Source of the DNA: Streptomyces sp. SM11
Lineage (GTDB): Bacteria > Actinomycetota > Actinomycetes > Streptomycetales > Streptomycetaceae
Reading direction: 5' to 3'
Assembly (NCBI RefSeq): GCF_002910905.1
Contig: NZ_NEUE01000298.1
Span: 12,972-76,971, forward strand
DNA: 64,000 nt
The position numbers were made by a program, and so were the translations under genes. The notes under the pieces are model-generated. The model was not told the DNA's origin, ran no database searches, and saw nothing but the letters and a program-made list of their open reading frames with translations. Of this stretch, positions 16,378-24,633 are shown in pieces. The stretch's first letter is position 1; each line of letters starts with the position of its first letter.

Positions 16378-18477
16378 ATGACCACCCGAGCCCCGCAGTT
16401 CCCCGGTGCGCCCGTCGTCCGCAGAGAGGCCCGGGACAAGGTCACCGGCACCGCCCGCTACGCGGCCGACCGCGTGCCGGCCGGCTGTCTGTACGCCTGG
16501 ACCGTCCCGGCCACCGTCGCGGCCGGACGTGTCACCGCCGTACGGGCCGTCGACGCCCTCGCCGTACCCGGCGTCCATTCCGTCCTCACCCACGACAACG
16601 CGCCCGGACTCCAGGAGCCCGACGACCCGATCCTCGCCGTGCTCCAGGACGACCGGGTCCCGCACCACGGCTGGCCGATCGCCCTCGTGATCGCGGAGTC
16701 CCTGGAAGCGGCCCGGACGGGAGCCGGGGAACTCCACGTCGAGTACGAACGGGACGCGCACGACGTCACCCTCACCGACGACCACCCCGGCCTCTACACG
16801 CCCGAGGAGGCCAACGGCGGCTTCCCCGCCGTCCGGGTGCGCGGCGACGTGGAACGCGCCCTGGCCGGGGCGAGCGTCCAGGTCGACGCGACGTACCGGA
16901 TGGGCGCGCTGCACAACCACCCCATGGAGCCGCACGGCGCCACCGCCGTGTGGGCCGACGGACACCTCACCGTCCACGACTCCAGCCAGGGCTCCACCAA
17001 GGTGCGCGACAGCCTCGCCCAGGCGCTCGGCCTGGATCCGGACCGGATCACCGTGGTCTCCGAGCACGTCGGCGGCGGCTTCGGCTCGAAGGGCACCACC
17101 CGCCCCCAGGCGGTCCTGGCCGCGATGGCCGCCCGGCACACCGGGCGGCCGGTGAAACTGGTGTTCCCCCGGGCCCAGCTGGCGGAGGTCGTCGGCCACC
17201 GGGCCCCCACCATCCAGCGGGTCCGGCTCGGCGCGGACCTGGACGGGGTGCTCACCGCGGTCAGCCACGAGGCCGTCACCCAGACCTCCACCGTGAAGGA
17301 GTTCGTCGAGCAGGCCGCCGTGCCCACCCGCACCATGTACGCCTCGCCGCACAGCCGGACCACGCACCGGGTGGCCGCCCTCGACGTCCCGAGCCCTTCC
17401 TGGATGCGCGCCCCGGGGGAGGCCTCGGGGATGTACGCCCTGGAGTCCGCCATGGACGAGCTGGCCTCCGCGCTCGGCCTGGACCCCGTGGAGCTGCGGC
17501 TGCGCAACGAACCGGAGACCGAACCAGACAGCGGCCGCCCCTTCAGCAGCCGAGGCCTCGCCGCCTGTCTGCGCGACGGTGCGGCGCGGTTCGGCTGGCA
17601 CGACCGCGACCCCCGGCCCGCCGCCCGCCAGGAAGGGCGCCGGCTCATCGGTACGGGCGTGGCCTCCGCGACGTACCCCGTGCTCGTCTCCCGGTCCACC
17701 GCGAGCGCCCACGCCGCACCGGACGGCGCCCTGCGCATCGCGGTCAACGCCACCGACATCGGCACCGGGGCCCGCACCGTGCTGGCCCAGATCGCCGCCG
17801 ACGCGCTCGGCGTCGCCCCCGCGGCCGTACACGTCGACATCGGCAGCACCGACCTGCCCACCGCCCCGCTGGCCGGCGGCTCCTCCGGCACCGCCTCCTG
17901 GGGCTGGGCCGTGCACAAGGCCGCCGCCGACCTGGCCGCCCGCCTCGCCGAGCACACCGGACCGCTGCCCGCCGGCGGAATCACCACCACCGCCGACACC
18001 GAGCAGGAGACCGGCGAGGAGTCCCCGTACGCCCGGCACGCCTTCGGCGCCCACTTCGCCGAGACGGCCGTCGACGCCGTCACCGGCGAGGTGCGCGTCC
18101 GCCGGCTGCTCGGCGTGTACGCCGCCGGGCGGATCCTCAACGCGCGCACCGCACGCTCCCAGTTCACCGGTGGCATGGTGATGGGCATCGGCATGGCCCT
18201 CACCGAGGGCTGTGGCCTCGACCCGGCCTTCGGCGACTTCACCGCCAAGGACCTCGCCTCGTACCACGTGCCCGTCTGCGCGGACACGGCCGACATCCAG
18301 GCGCACTGGATCGAGGAGGACGACCGCCACCTCAATCCGATGGGCTCCAAGGGCATCGGCGAGATCGGGATCGTCGGCACCGCCGCCGCCATCGGGAACG
18401 CGGTCCGCCACGCCACTGGCGCCCGGCTGCGTGAACTGCCCCTCACCCCGGACACCTTGCTGCCCTACCTGCTCTGA
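16378..18477 (+). CDS. Molybdenum hydroxylase molybdopterin-binding subunit (PaoC-type)
   Basis: A 699-residue catalytic subunit carrying Mo-molybdopterin. It has the a/b hammerhead N-terminal domain, the motifs HNHPMEPHGATAVW and GGGFGSKGTTRPQ, and a C-terminal MGSKGIGEIGIVGTAAAI, where the Glu corresponds to the catalytic base. Together with the two preceding subunits it should oxidise aldehydes or N-heterocycles. No XdhC-type maturation chaperone gene is adjacent. A short 18-bp near-repeat of the upstream C-terminal codons lies in the 66-bp spacer before it. Confidence 0.95.
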   Translation: MTTRAPQFPGAPVVRREARDKVTGTARYAADRVPAGCLYAWTVPATVAAGRVTAVRAVDALAVPGVHSVLTHDNAPGLQEPDDPILAVLQDDRVPHHGWPIALVIAESLEAARTGAGELHVEYERDAHDVTLTDDHPGLYTPEEANGGFPAVRVRGDVERALAGASVQVDATYRMGALHNHPMEPHGATAVWADGHLTVHDSSQGSTKVRDSLAQALGLDPDRITVVSEHVGGGFGSKGTTRPQAVLAAMAARHTGRPVKLVFPRAQLAEVVGHRAPTIQRVRLGADLDGVLTAVSHEAVTQTSTVKEFVEQAAVPTRTMYASPHSRTTHRVAALDVPSPSWMRAPGEASGMYALESAMDELASALGLDPVELRLRNEPETEPDSGRPFSSRGLAACLRDGAARFGWHDRDPRPAARQEGRRLIGTGVASATYPVLVSRSTASAHAAPDGALRIAVNATDIGTGARTVLAQIAADALGVAPAAVHVDIGSTDLPTAPLAGGSSGTASWGWAVHKAAADLAARLAEHTGPLPAGGITTTADTEQETGEESPYARHAFGAHFAETAVDAVTGEVRVRRLLGVYAAGRILNARTARSQFTGGMVMGIGMALTEGCGLDPAFGDFTAKDLASYHVPVCADTADIQAHWIEEDDRHLNPMGSKGIGEIGIVGTAAAIGNAVRHATGARLRELPLTPDTLLPYLL

Positions 18478-18596
18478 CCGGACACCGCCCTCACCAGCAC
18501 GGACGGCCCACCTGTTGCACGTCCGGCGTACTCGGCGCACCCTGATGAGTGACCCAGAAGTGATCAGAGCTCACGCTTCGTGTTCGGGGTTCGTTC

Positions 18597-18626
18597 GTAC
18601 GACGGGGTGAAGTACGACGGGGTGAA
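18597..18626. repeat. 15-bp perfect tandem repeat upstream of the HATPase gene
   Basis: The unit GTACGACGGGGTGAA occurs twice in direct succession (18597-18611, 18612-18626), ending 33 bases before the start codon. It may be a regulator-binding site or a slippage duplication. Confidence 0.8.
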
Positions 18627-18658
18627 GCACGTGGGCCTCGTGGTGAGGAGCCTCGACG

Positions 18659-19117
18659 ATGACCGTTCCACTCGACCGGCACTACTCGGTCGAACTGCAG
18701 GTGTCGGCAGAGCGCGTTCCCCAGCTGCGGCGGATCGTCGCCGCACATCTTCGTCACTGGAGTCTCGACCTGCACGTCCGGCCGGTGTGCCGGGCCCTGG
18801 ACGAGCTTCTGACCAACGTCCACCGGCATGTCGGCGACGGCAACAGCTGCGTCCTCGAACTCCGCTGGACCGGACGGCACGTGACCGTTTCCGTCGCGGA
18901 CGACAGTGCCCGGATGCCCAGGCTGCTGCCGGCCGGCGGCGGGCTGAGCCGGGTCATGGCCCTGAGCGACAGCTGGGGCACCTGCCGGACCACCGACGGC
19001 AAAGTGGTCTGGTTCACCCGCTACGCCGAGGCGCTGCGGCCCGCGGGACTGCTCCCGTACGCCCCGCTGCCCGGCGTCCGCACCGCCCGCCGCACCCCCC
19101 TCGCGGTGCTCGTGTAA
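18659..19117 (+). CDS. ATP-binding protein, anti-sigma-type HATPase_c
   Basis: A 152-residue single-domain GHKL ATPase of the RsbW/SpoIIAB-like family abundant in Streptomyces. The N-box is LDELLTNVHRHV near residue 55, the G1-like box is VSVADDSARMP and the glycine lid is GGGLSRVMAL. Such proteins typically bind sigma or anti-anti-sigma factors and regulate stress or development. The ATG at 18659 has GAGGAG upstream. The partner is unknown and no adjacent sigma or STAS gene is present. Confidence 0.85.
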   Translation: MTVPLDRHYSVELQVSAERVPQLRRIVAAHLRHWSLDLHVRPVCRALDELLTNVHRHVGDGNSCVLELRWTGRHVTVSVADDSARMPRLLPAGGGLSRVMALSDSWGTCRTTDGKVVWFTRYAEALRPAGLLPYAPLPGVRTARRTPLAVLV

Positions 19118-19140
19118 CCGCCCCGAAAGGCGGCCCGCAC

Positions 19141-19195
19141 ACCCGGCCGACGCGGAACGTGCCCCTCCGGCACGCATGATCCGCGTCGGCCGGGT
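19141..19195. terminator. Strong hairpin terminator
   Basis: A perfect 16-bp inverted repeat (ACCCGGCCGACGCGGA with its complement at 19180-19195) encloses a second short stem (CGTGCC/GGCACG). It lies just after the HATPase gene and before the dehydrogenase gene. Confidence 0.85.
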
Positions 19196-19277
19196 ACGTG
19201 CGGGGAGGGGAGGGCCGCGTTGCGCGGACCGGTGCGGCGCGGCACGGTCGGAGTACCGATGCAAGGAGGCCACTGCC

Positions 19278-20690
19278 ATGCCCATCGCGACGGTCAACCC
19301 CGCGAACGGCGAACTGATCAGGTCTTTCGACGCCCTCGACGAGGAGGAGACCGAACGCAGGATCACCGCCGCCGCGGAGACCTTCCGCCAGTACCGCACC
19401 ACCCCGTTCGAGCAACGCGCGGCCTGGCTGAACCGGGCCGCCGACCTCCTCGACGAGGACCGCGACACCATCGCCCGTACGATGACCGTCGAGATGGGCA
19501 AGCCCGTCACGGCGGCCCGCGTGGAGGCGGCCAAGTGCGCGAAGGCGATGCGCTGGTACGCCGCCCACGCCGAGGGCCTGATCGCCGACGAACACCCGGA
19601 CCCCGACGACGTGAAGGACTCCGGCGCCTCCCGCGCGCTGGTCCGCTACCGTCCGCTCGGCGTGGTCCTCGCCGTGATGCCGTGGAACTTCCCGCTCTGG
19701 CAGGTGGTGCGCTTCGCCGCCCCCGCGCTGATGGCGGGCAACGTCGGTCTCCTCAAGCACGCGTCGAACGTCCCGCAGACCGCCCTCTACCTGGAGGACC
19801 TCTTCCACCGCGCGGGATTTCCGGCGGGCTGCTTCCGCACGCTGCTGATCGGCTCGGGCGCCGTCGAGGCGGTCCTGCGCGACCCACGCGTCGTCGCGGC
19901 CACCCTCACCGGCAGCGAACCGGCGGGGCGCTCCGTCGCCGCCACCGCCGGTGACGAGGTGAAGAAGACGGTGCTGGAACTCGGCGGCAGCGATCCCTAC
20001 CTCGTCCTGCCCTCGGCGGACGTGGAGAAGGCCGCGGCCACCGCCGTCACCGCACGCGTCCAGAACAACGGCCAGTCCTGCATCGCCGCCAAGCGCTTCA
20101 TCGTGCACGCCGACGTCTACGACACGTTCGCCGAGCACTTCACCGCGGGCATGCGCGCCCTGACCGTCGGCGACCCGCTGGAGGAGGCCACCGACATCGG
20201 TCCCCTCTCCACCGAACAGGGCCGTACCGACCTGGAGGAACTCGTCGACGACGCCGTCGAACGGGGCGCGGAGGCGCTGTGCGGCGGCCGCCGCCCCGAC
20301 AAGCTCGGCGGCGGCCTGGAGAACGGCTGGTTCTACGAGCCCACCGTGCTCGCAGGCATCACCTCCGCCATGCGCGTCCACCGCGAGGAGACGTTCGGGC
20401 CGGTCGCCACCCTCTACCGGATCGCCGACCTCGACGAGGCGATCCACCTGGCCAACGACACCCCCTTCGGCCTCAGCTCCAACGTCTGGACCCGCGACCC
20501 GGGCGAACAGGAACGCTGCGCCCGCGACCTGGAGGCCGGCGGGGTCTTCTTCAACGGCATGACCGCCTCGCACCCCGCGCTGCCCTTCGGCGGGATCAAG
20601 CGCTCCGGTTACGGCCGTGAGCTCGCCGGCCACGGCATCCGCGAGTTCTGCAACGCCACCACGCTCTGGTACGGCCCCGAGGCGTCCTGA
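19278..20690 (+). CDS. gabD: NAD(P)-dependent succinate-semialdehyde dehydrogenase
   Basis: A 470-residue aldehyde dehydrogenase closest in pattern to short Streptomyces/mycobacterial succinate-semialdehyde dehydrogenases of GABA catabolism. The cofactor region has MPWNFPLWQVVRF, the catalytic Glu lies in LELGGSDPYLV, and the catalytic Cys in NNGQSCIAAKRF. The C-terminus PFGGIKRSGYGRELAGHG is typical. The ATG at 19278 has AAGGAGG. No GABA transaminase or transporter is adjacent, so the substrate assignment rests on the family pattern. Confidence 0.9.
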   Translation: MPIATVNPANGELIRSFDALDEEETERRITAAAETFRQYRTTPFEQRAAWLNRAADLLDEDRDTIARTMTVEMGKPVTAARVEAAKCAKAMRWYAAHAEGLIADEHPDPDDVKDSGASRALVRYRPLGVVLAVMPWNFPLWQVVRFAAPALMAGNVGLLKHASNVPQTALYLEDLFHRAGFPAGCFRTLLIGSGAVEAVLRDPRVVAATLTGSEPAGRSVAATAGDEVKKTVLELGGSDPYLVLPSADVEKAAATAVTARVQNNGQSCIAAKRFIVHADVYDTFAEHFTAGMRALTVGDPLEEATDIGPLSTEQGRTDLEELVDDAVERGAEALCGGRRPDKLGGGLENGWFYEPTVLAGITSAMRVHREETFGPVATLYRIADLDEAIHLANDTPFGLSSNVWTRDPGEQERCARDLEAGGVFFNGMTASHPALPFGGIKRSGYGRELAGHGIREFCNATTLWYGPEAS

Positions 20691-20739
20691 AAACGGTGCC
20701 GCCCGTACGCCGTCACCCGACGAGGAGACCTGCCCCGGG

Positions 20740-21122
20740 AGCGCAACCCGTACCTCCTCCGCTCCCTCCGACGAGGAGCTCGCCGCGCTCGACGCCCACC
20801 GGCGCGCGGCCGACCACCTCGGCGTCGGCCAGATCCAGCTGATGGACAACCCCCTGCTGACCCGGCCGCTCGACCCCGCGGACATCAAGCCCCGGCTGCT
20901 CGGCCACTGGGGCGCCTCGCCGGGCCTCGACCTCGTCCACACCCACCTCAACCGGGTGATCAGGGCCCGCGACCTGAGCGCCCTGTGCGTCTGGGGCCCC
21001 GGCCACGGCGGACCCGCCGTCTCGCCAACTCCTGGCTGGAGGGCAGCTACACCGAGACCTGTCCGGACGCCGGACGGGACGTCCACGGCACGGGACGGCT
21101 CTTCGAACAGTTCTCGTCACCT
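20740..21122 (+). pseudogene. Phosphoketolase (XFP) N-terminal fragment
   Basis: The first ~110 residues of xylulose-5-P/fructose-6-P phosphoketolase are recognisable: DEELAALDAHRRAADHLGVGQ, then LMDNPLLTRPLDPADIKPRL and LLGHWGASPGL..VHTHLNR, including the GPGHGGPAV thiamine-diphosphate-site motif. A frameshift at about 21020 leads into LANSWLEGSYTETCPDAGRD and GRLFEQFSSP, after which homology stops at about 21120. The remaining ~650 residues are absent. Confidence 0.8.
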
Positions 21123-21252
21123 GCCGTAGGCCGTGGACCGGAAGTGCGGCGGCTGACGGTGTCGTCCACCGGCCACTGCCCACCCCCCCTGCCCCCGGAC
21201 CGGCCGATGCGCGATCATGGGCGGTGACCCGAGACCCACCGGAGAGGCCGCC

Positions 21253-22212
21253 ATGAAGCTGCGCTGTGCCGTGGTCGATGACTTCCAGTCCGTGGCCGCC
21301 ACCGTCGTCGACTGGTCGCCCCTCACCGCCGACGTCGAGGTCGTGTCGTTCAGCGAGCACCTCGCCACCGAGGACGAAGCGGCCGCCGCCCTGGCAGGCT
21401 TCGACATCGTGGTGACCCTGCGCGAGAGGACGCCCTTCCCGGCTGAGCTGTTCGCCCGGCTGCCCCGCCTGCGGCTGCTGATCGCCTCCGGCATGCGCAA
21501 CTCCGTCATCGACTTCGACGCCGCGCAGCGGCACGGCGTCGTGGTCTGCGGCACCGCCAGCTCCTCCACCCCGCCCGTCGAGCTCACCTGGGCGCTGCTG
21601 CTGGGCCTGGCGCGCGGGATCGTCCCCGAGGCGGAGGCCCTGCGCACGGGCGGGCCCTGGCAGTCCACCCTCGGTGCCGATCTGCACGGCCGGCGGCTCG
21701 GTCTGCTGGGGCTGGGGAAGATCGGCGCCCGGGTGGCGCGGGTGGGCCTGGCGTTCGGCATGGACGTCCTGGCCTGGAGCCAGAACCTCACGAAGGAACG
21801 TACCGACGAGGTCGGGGCGGCCCTGGCAGCCTCCAAGGAAGAACTGCTGGCCACCAGCGACTTCGTCTCCGTGCACCTGGCGCTCGGCGAGCGGACCCGG
21901 GGCCTGGTCGGCGCGGCAGAACTCGCCCGGATGCGCCCGACCGCGTACCTGATCAACACCTCCAGGGCAGCCATCGTCGACACGGACGCCCTGCTCGCCG
22001 CGTTGAACGCCGGGGCGATCGCCGGGGCCGCGACCGATGTGTTCGACATCGAGCCGCTCCCGGCCGGCCACCCGGTGCGTACGGCCCCGCGCCTGCTGGC
22101 CACCCCGCACCTGGGCTATGTGTCGCGCGCCAACTACGAGACCTACTACGGCCAGGCCGTGGAGAACATCAGGGCGTTCCTCGACGGGCAGCCGGTCCGC
22201 CGCCTGGGCTGA
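21253..22212 (+). CDS. D-2-hydroxyacid dehydrogenase family protein
   Basis: A 319-residue NAD-dependent dehydrogenase of the D-isomer/SerA superfamily. The Rossmann motif is GLLGLGKIGARVARVG near residue 150, followed by the acidic/hydrophobic region and NTSRAAIVDTDALLAAL. The active-site Arg/Glu/His set appears as the Arg near SGMRN, the Glu in FDIEPLP, and the His in ATPHLGYVSR. The substrate (glyoxylate, hydroxypyruvate or phosphoglycerate-like) cannot be told. The ATG at 21253 follows GGAGAGG. Confidence 0.9.
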   Translation: MKLRCAVVDDFQSVAATVVDWSPLTADVEVVSFSEHLATEDEAAAALAGFDIVVTLRERTPFPAELFARLPRLRLLIASGMRNSVIDFDAAQRHGVVVCGTASSSTPPVELTWALLLGLARGIVPEAEALRTGGPWQSTLGADLHGRRLGLLGLGKIGARVARVGLAFGMDVLAWSQNLTKERTDEVGAALAASKEELLATSDFVSVHLALGERTRGLVGAAELARMRPTAYLINTSRAAIVDTDALLAALNAGAIAGAATDVFDIEPLPAGHPVRTAPRLLATPHLGYVSRANYETYYGQAVENIRAFLDGQPVRRLG

Positions 22213-22232
22213 CGGCGGACCAGGCGTCCCGG

Positions 22233-22267
22233 GGGAGCCCCTCCCGGCACCCCGGTCAGGGGCTCCC
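22233..22267. terminator. Hairpin terminator between convergent genes
   Basis: A perfect 9-bp stem GGGAGCCCC / GGGGCTCCC with a 17-base loop separates the dehydrogenase gene from the convergent baeRF gene. Confidence 0.7.
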
Positions 22268-22268
22268 G

Positions 22269-23384
22269 TCAGTAGCGCAGCGCCGCCGCGATCCGGCCGT
22301 GGTCCGCCAGCGAACCGTCCTCGACGAACGCCACGTCGGCGCCGCTGTCCAGCGCCGCTTCGACCAGTTCGTCGACGATGTCCTCACGGACCGTGCCGTC
22401 GGCGCTCTGCGTACGCCCCTCGGGCACCGGCTCCAGGTGCTCGTCGGTCACCTGCACGGCCGCCTGGAAGTGTTCCTCCACCGCGACCAGACCCGCCCTG
22501 CCCTCCCGGACGGCGGCCCACACCTCGTCGAGACCCCCGGCGAAGGAGTGCGCGCTCCGGGCGTGGTCCAGCCGGGTCTCCACCTCCGCTGCCGCCAGGC
22601 GCGCCCCCTCGTCGAGGGCGGGCCGCAGCTCCCTGAGTACTTCGGCGGGCGGCAGATCGGCCGGCGCTCCCTTGGCGACCCGGCCGAGGGCGGACCCGGA
22701 GCCCGCCCCGACCTCGTCCAGCAGAGCGAGAGCAGGGGCCAGGCCCATCAGGTAGAGCGGCCGCGGATCAGCGGCGAGCACGGCGCGCAGCTTCTCGTCG
22801 ACCGTACGGAAGAAGTTCCGGGTCTCCTCGTCGGTGAAGGTGCTCGGGGTGTCCCCGATCCGCTCCTCGCGCTGCGGGTTGGGCGGCTCCTTCGGCGCGG
22901 TCAGCGGGAAGCCGTCCGCCTCCTCCGGCCGGATGCCGTCGCCCGTGCCGAGCCACAGCGTGGCGTGGTCGGCGGCGACGGTCAGCGCCCGGAACGGGCG
23001 TGTCTGAGCCTTGGCCGCGACGAGGTTGCGGGTGAGGAAGGTGTCGCTGAGCACCACCCGTTCGGGTGCGGTGCGCGGAAGCTGCCAGATCCAGTACGCG
23101 TCGGTGGTGGCCAGGAGCACCAGGGAGTCCATCGCCCGGCGCGGGTCCACCTCGCCCGCCGCCCGCTCCAGCTGGGCCTGGAGGGCGGCCCGGACCTCGC
23201 GACTGACCTGCGGGTCGGCGTCGAGGCGGTGTCCGGCCTCGGCCACCAGGTTCCGCAGGCGGACCGGGTCCTGGGCGTTGTCGGGGGCCTTGCGGTGGGT
23301 CGGCATGGTCAGGGACAGGGCCGGATAGGGCCGGGTCGCCCGCAGCTCCCGCAACAGGTCGGCGGTCAGGGCGTCCGTATCCAT
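22269..23384 (-). CDS. baeRF family protein (bacterial archaeo-eukaryotic release-factor-like)
   Basis: A 371-residue protein of the baeRF group (probably baeRF3), which resembles eRF1/Pelota-type domains and is thought to act on stalled ribosomes or in stress; the exact function is unproven. Visible features are an N-terminal TRPYPALSLTMPTHR, central LYLMGLAPALALLDEV and a C-terminal EDIVDELVEAALDSGADVAF with FVEDGSLADHGRIAAALRY-type ending, the Pelota-like C-terminal fold. It is divergent from the DUF1269 gene. Confidence 0.85.
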   Translation of the reverse strand: MDTDALTADLLRELRATRPYPALSLTMPTHRKAPDNAQDPVRLRNLVAEAGHRLDADPQVSREVRAALQAQLERAAGEVDPRRAMDSLVLLATTDAYWIWQLPRTAPERVVLSDTFLTRNLVAAKAQTRPFRALTVAADHATLWLGTGDGIRPEEADGFPLTAPKEPPNPQREERIGDTPSTFTDEETRNFFRTVDEKLRAVLAADPRPLYLMGLAPALALLDEVGAGSGSALGRVAKGAPADLPPAEVLRELRPALDEGARLAAAEVETRLDHARSAHSFAGGLDEVWAAVREGRAGLVAVEEHFQAAVQVTDEHLEPVPEGRTQSADGTVREDIVDELVEAALDSGADVAFVEDGSLADHGRIAAALRY

Positions 23385-23450
23385 CGTTCCCTCCCAGGGC
23401 TCGAACCCGCTCCCGTATGAAGCGGATGCTTCGACGAGTCAATTCATACC

Positions 23451-23466
23451 GTTTGATCCTAATATG
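23451..23466 (+). promoter_or_regulatory. AT-rich promoter-like element upstream of DUF1269
   Basis: GTTTGATCCTAATATG lies 38 bases before the DUF1269 start and resembles the element upstream of the phosphatase gene at 8073-8088. TAATAT inside it could be a -10 hexamer. Confidence 0.35.
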
Positions 23467-23503
23467 GGCGAGTTGTTGCTCCTGGAGTGCGGGAGGTTGC
23501 GCG

Positions 23504-23998
23504 ATGTCCACGCTCACGGTCTGGAAGTTCCGGACGGCCGACGGTGCGGAGAGTGTCGAGGAGGCGCTGAAATCCCTTCAGAAGGAAGGGCTGATCAAGA
23601 TTCTCGACGCGGCGGTGGTGAGCTGGCCCGCCGACCGGGCCAAGCCGCGCACGAAACAGCTGCTCAATCTCGTCGGCGCCGGGGCCCTCAGCGGCACCTT
23701 CTGGGGCATGCTCTTCGGCCTGATCTTCCTCATGCCGCTGCTGGGCGCGGCCATCGGGGCGGCCGCCGGGGCGCTCGGCGGGAAGCTCGCGGACGTCGGC
23801 ATCGACGACGACTTCATCGCCGAGGTCAAGGAGAAGGTGACGCCCGGAACCTCGGCGCTGTTCCTGCTGACCATGAATGAGGTGCCTGAGCGGATCGGCG
23901 CGCAGCTGCCCGGCGACGGCGCCGAACTCCTCCACAGCAATCTCGACACCGCGCGCGAGGCGAAGCTTCGCGACGTCTTCGGTGACGAGACGGCGTGA
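23504..23998 (+). CDS. DUF1269 family membrane protein
   Basis: A 164-residue protein of the DUF1269 family: N-terminal soluble region (LTVWKFRTADGAESVEEAL), a Gly/Ala-rich hydrophobic hairpin (GTFWGMLFGLIFLMPLLGAA then IGAAAGALGG), and a C-terminal region with FIAEVKEKVTPGTSALFLL. Family members are small stress-associated membrane proteins of unknown activity. The ATG at 23504 follows GGGAGG. The divergent neighbour is the baeRF gene. Confidence 0.88.
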   Translation: MSTLTVWKFRTADGAESVEEALKSLQKEGLIKILDAAVVSWPADRAKPRTKQLLNLVGAGALSGTFWGMLFGLIFLMPLLGAAIGAAAGALGGKLADVGIDDDFIAEVKEKVTPGTSALFLLTMNEVPERIGAQLPGDGAELLHSNLDTAREAKLRDVFGDETA

Positions 23999-24056
23999 CC
24001 CGCGCACACCCCCTTTCCTCACCCGGATCCACTCTCTTGGATTGGACGGACCGTCC

Positions 24057-24620
24057 GTGAAAGCGAACCTCCCCGCGCGCCGGGCGCGCGGCCGCCGCGC
24101 CGCCCGAACCCTGGCCCCCCTCGCGCCGGCAGCCCTGCTGTTCGCCTCCACGGCGGCCTGCGACTCCGACACCAGTAGCGAAGGCACCGACCGGGGCGTC
24201 CACACCCTCACGCCCGAACCGGAGGAATCGCCGTCCGAGGCCGCGAGCCCGCGCACCCAGGAGAGCTTCGCGGCCTCGGTGTCCGCCGAGTCCGAACGCG
24301 TACGGCAGGAGGCGGCCGAGCGGCTGGACGAGGTCGAGGGCCGGGGCAACGCGGTCGGCGACGTCTCGGTCAACGGACTGCCGCTCACCGCGTCCGAGGA
24401 GGTCCGCAGCGCACTCGTCCGGGTCACCAACCCCACGGACCAGGCCGCGTTCTACGCCGTGAAGGTGGAGTTCGTCGACGCCGAGGACAAGGTTCTCGAC
24501 ACCGTCGTCGTCGGCGTCGAGGAGGCACCGCCGGACCGTACGGTCACCGCCCAGGCCAACAGCCGCAAGGCCGCCGGGGTGAAGACCTTCCCCCGGGTCG
24601 CCCAGGCCGAGCGCGGCTGA
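24057..24620 (+). CDS. Secreted or lipid-anchored FxLYD-like protein
   Basis: A 187-residue exported protein. It has a twin-Arg-rich N-terminus, a hydrophobic core and Cys near residue 37 (STAAC), a weak lipobox because position -3 is Thr. A Glu/Ser/Pro-rich linker follows, then a beta domain with ALVRVTNPTDQAAFYAVKVE, a pattern seen in FxLYD-type domains. The function is unknown. The GTG start at 24057 is tentative because no good RBS precedes it. It ends 13 bases before the glutaminase gene and may be cotranscribed with it. Confidence 0.65.
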   Translation: MKANLPARRARGRRAARTLAPLAPAALLFASTAACDSDTSSEGTDRGVHTLTPEPEESPSEAASPRTQESFAASVSAESERVRQEAAERLDEVEGRGNAVGDVSVNGLPLTASEEVRSALVRVTNPTDQAAFYAVKVEFVDAEDKVLDTVVVGVEEAPPDRTVTAQANSRKAAGVKTFPRVAQAERG

Positions 24621-24633
24621 GCGGGCGGCGTCC

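Noticed and set aside
15663..18434. A long plus-strand frame overlapping the molybdenum hydroxylase genes
   Set aside because: Arg/Pro-rich shadow translation; the authentic frames carry all cofactor motifs.
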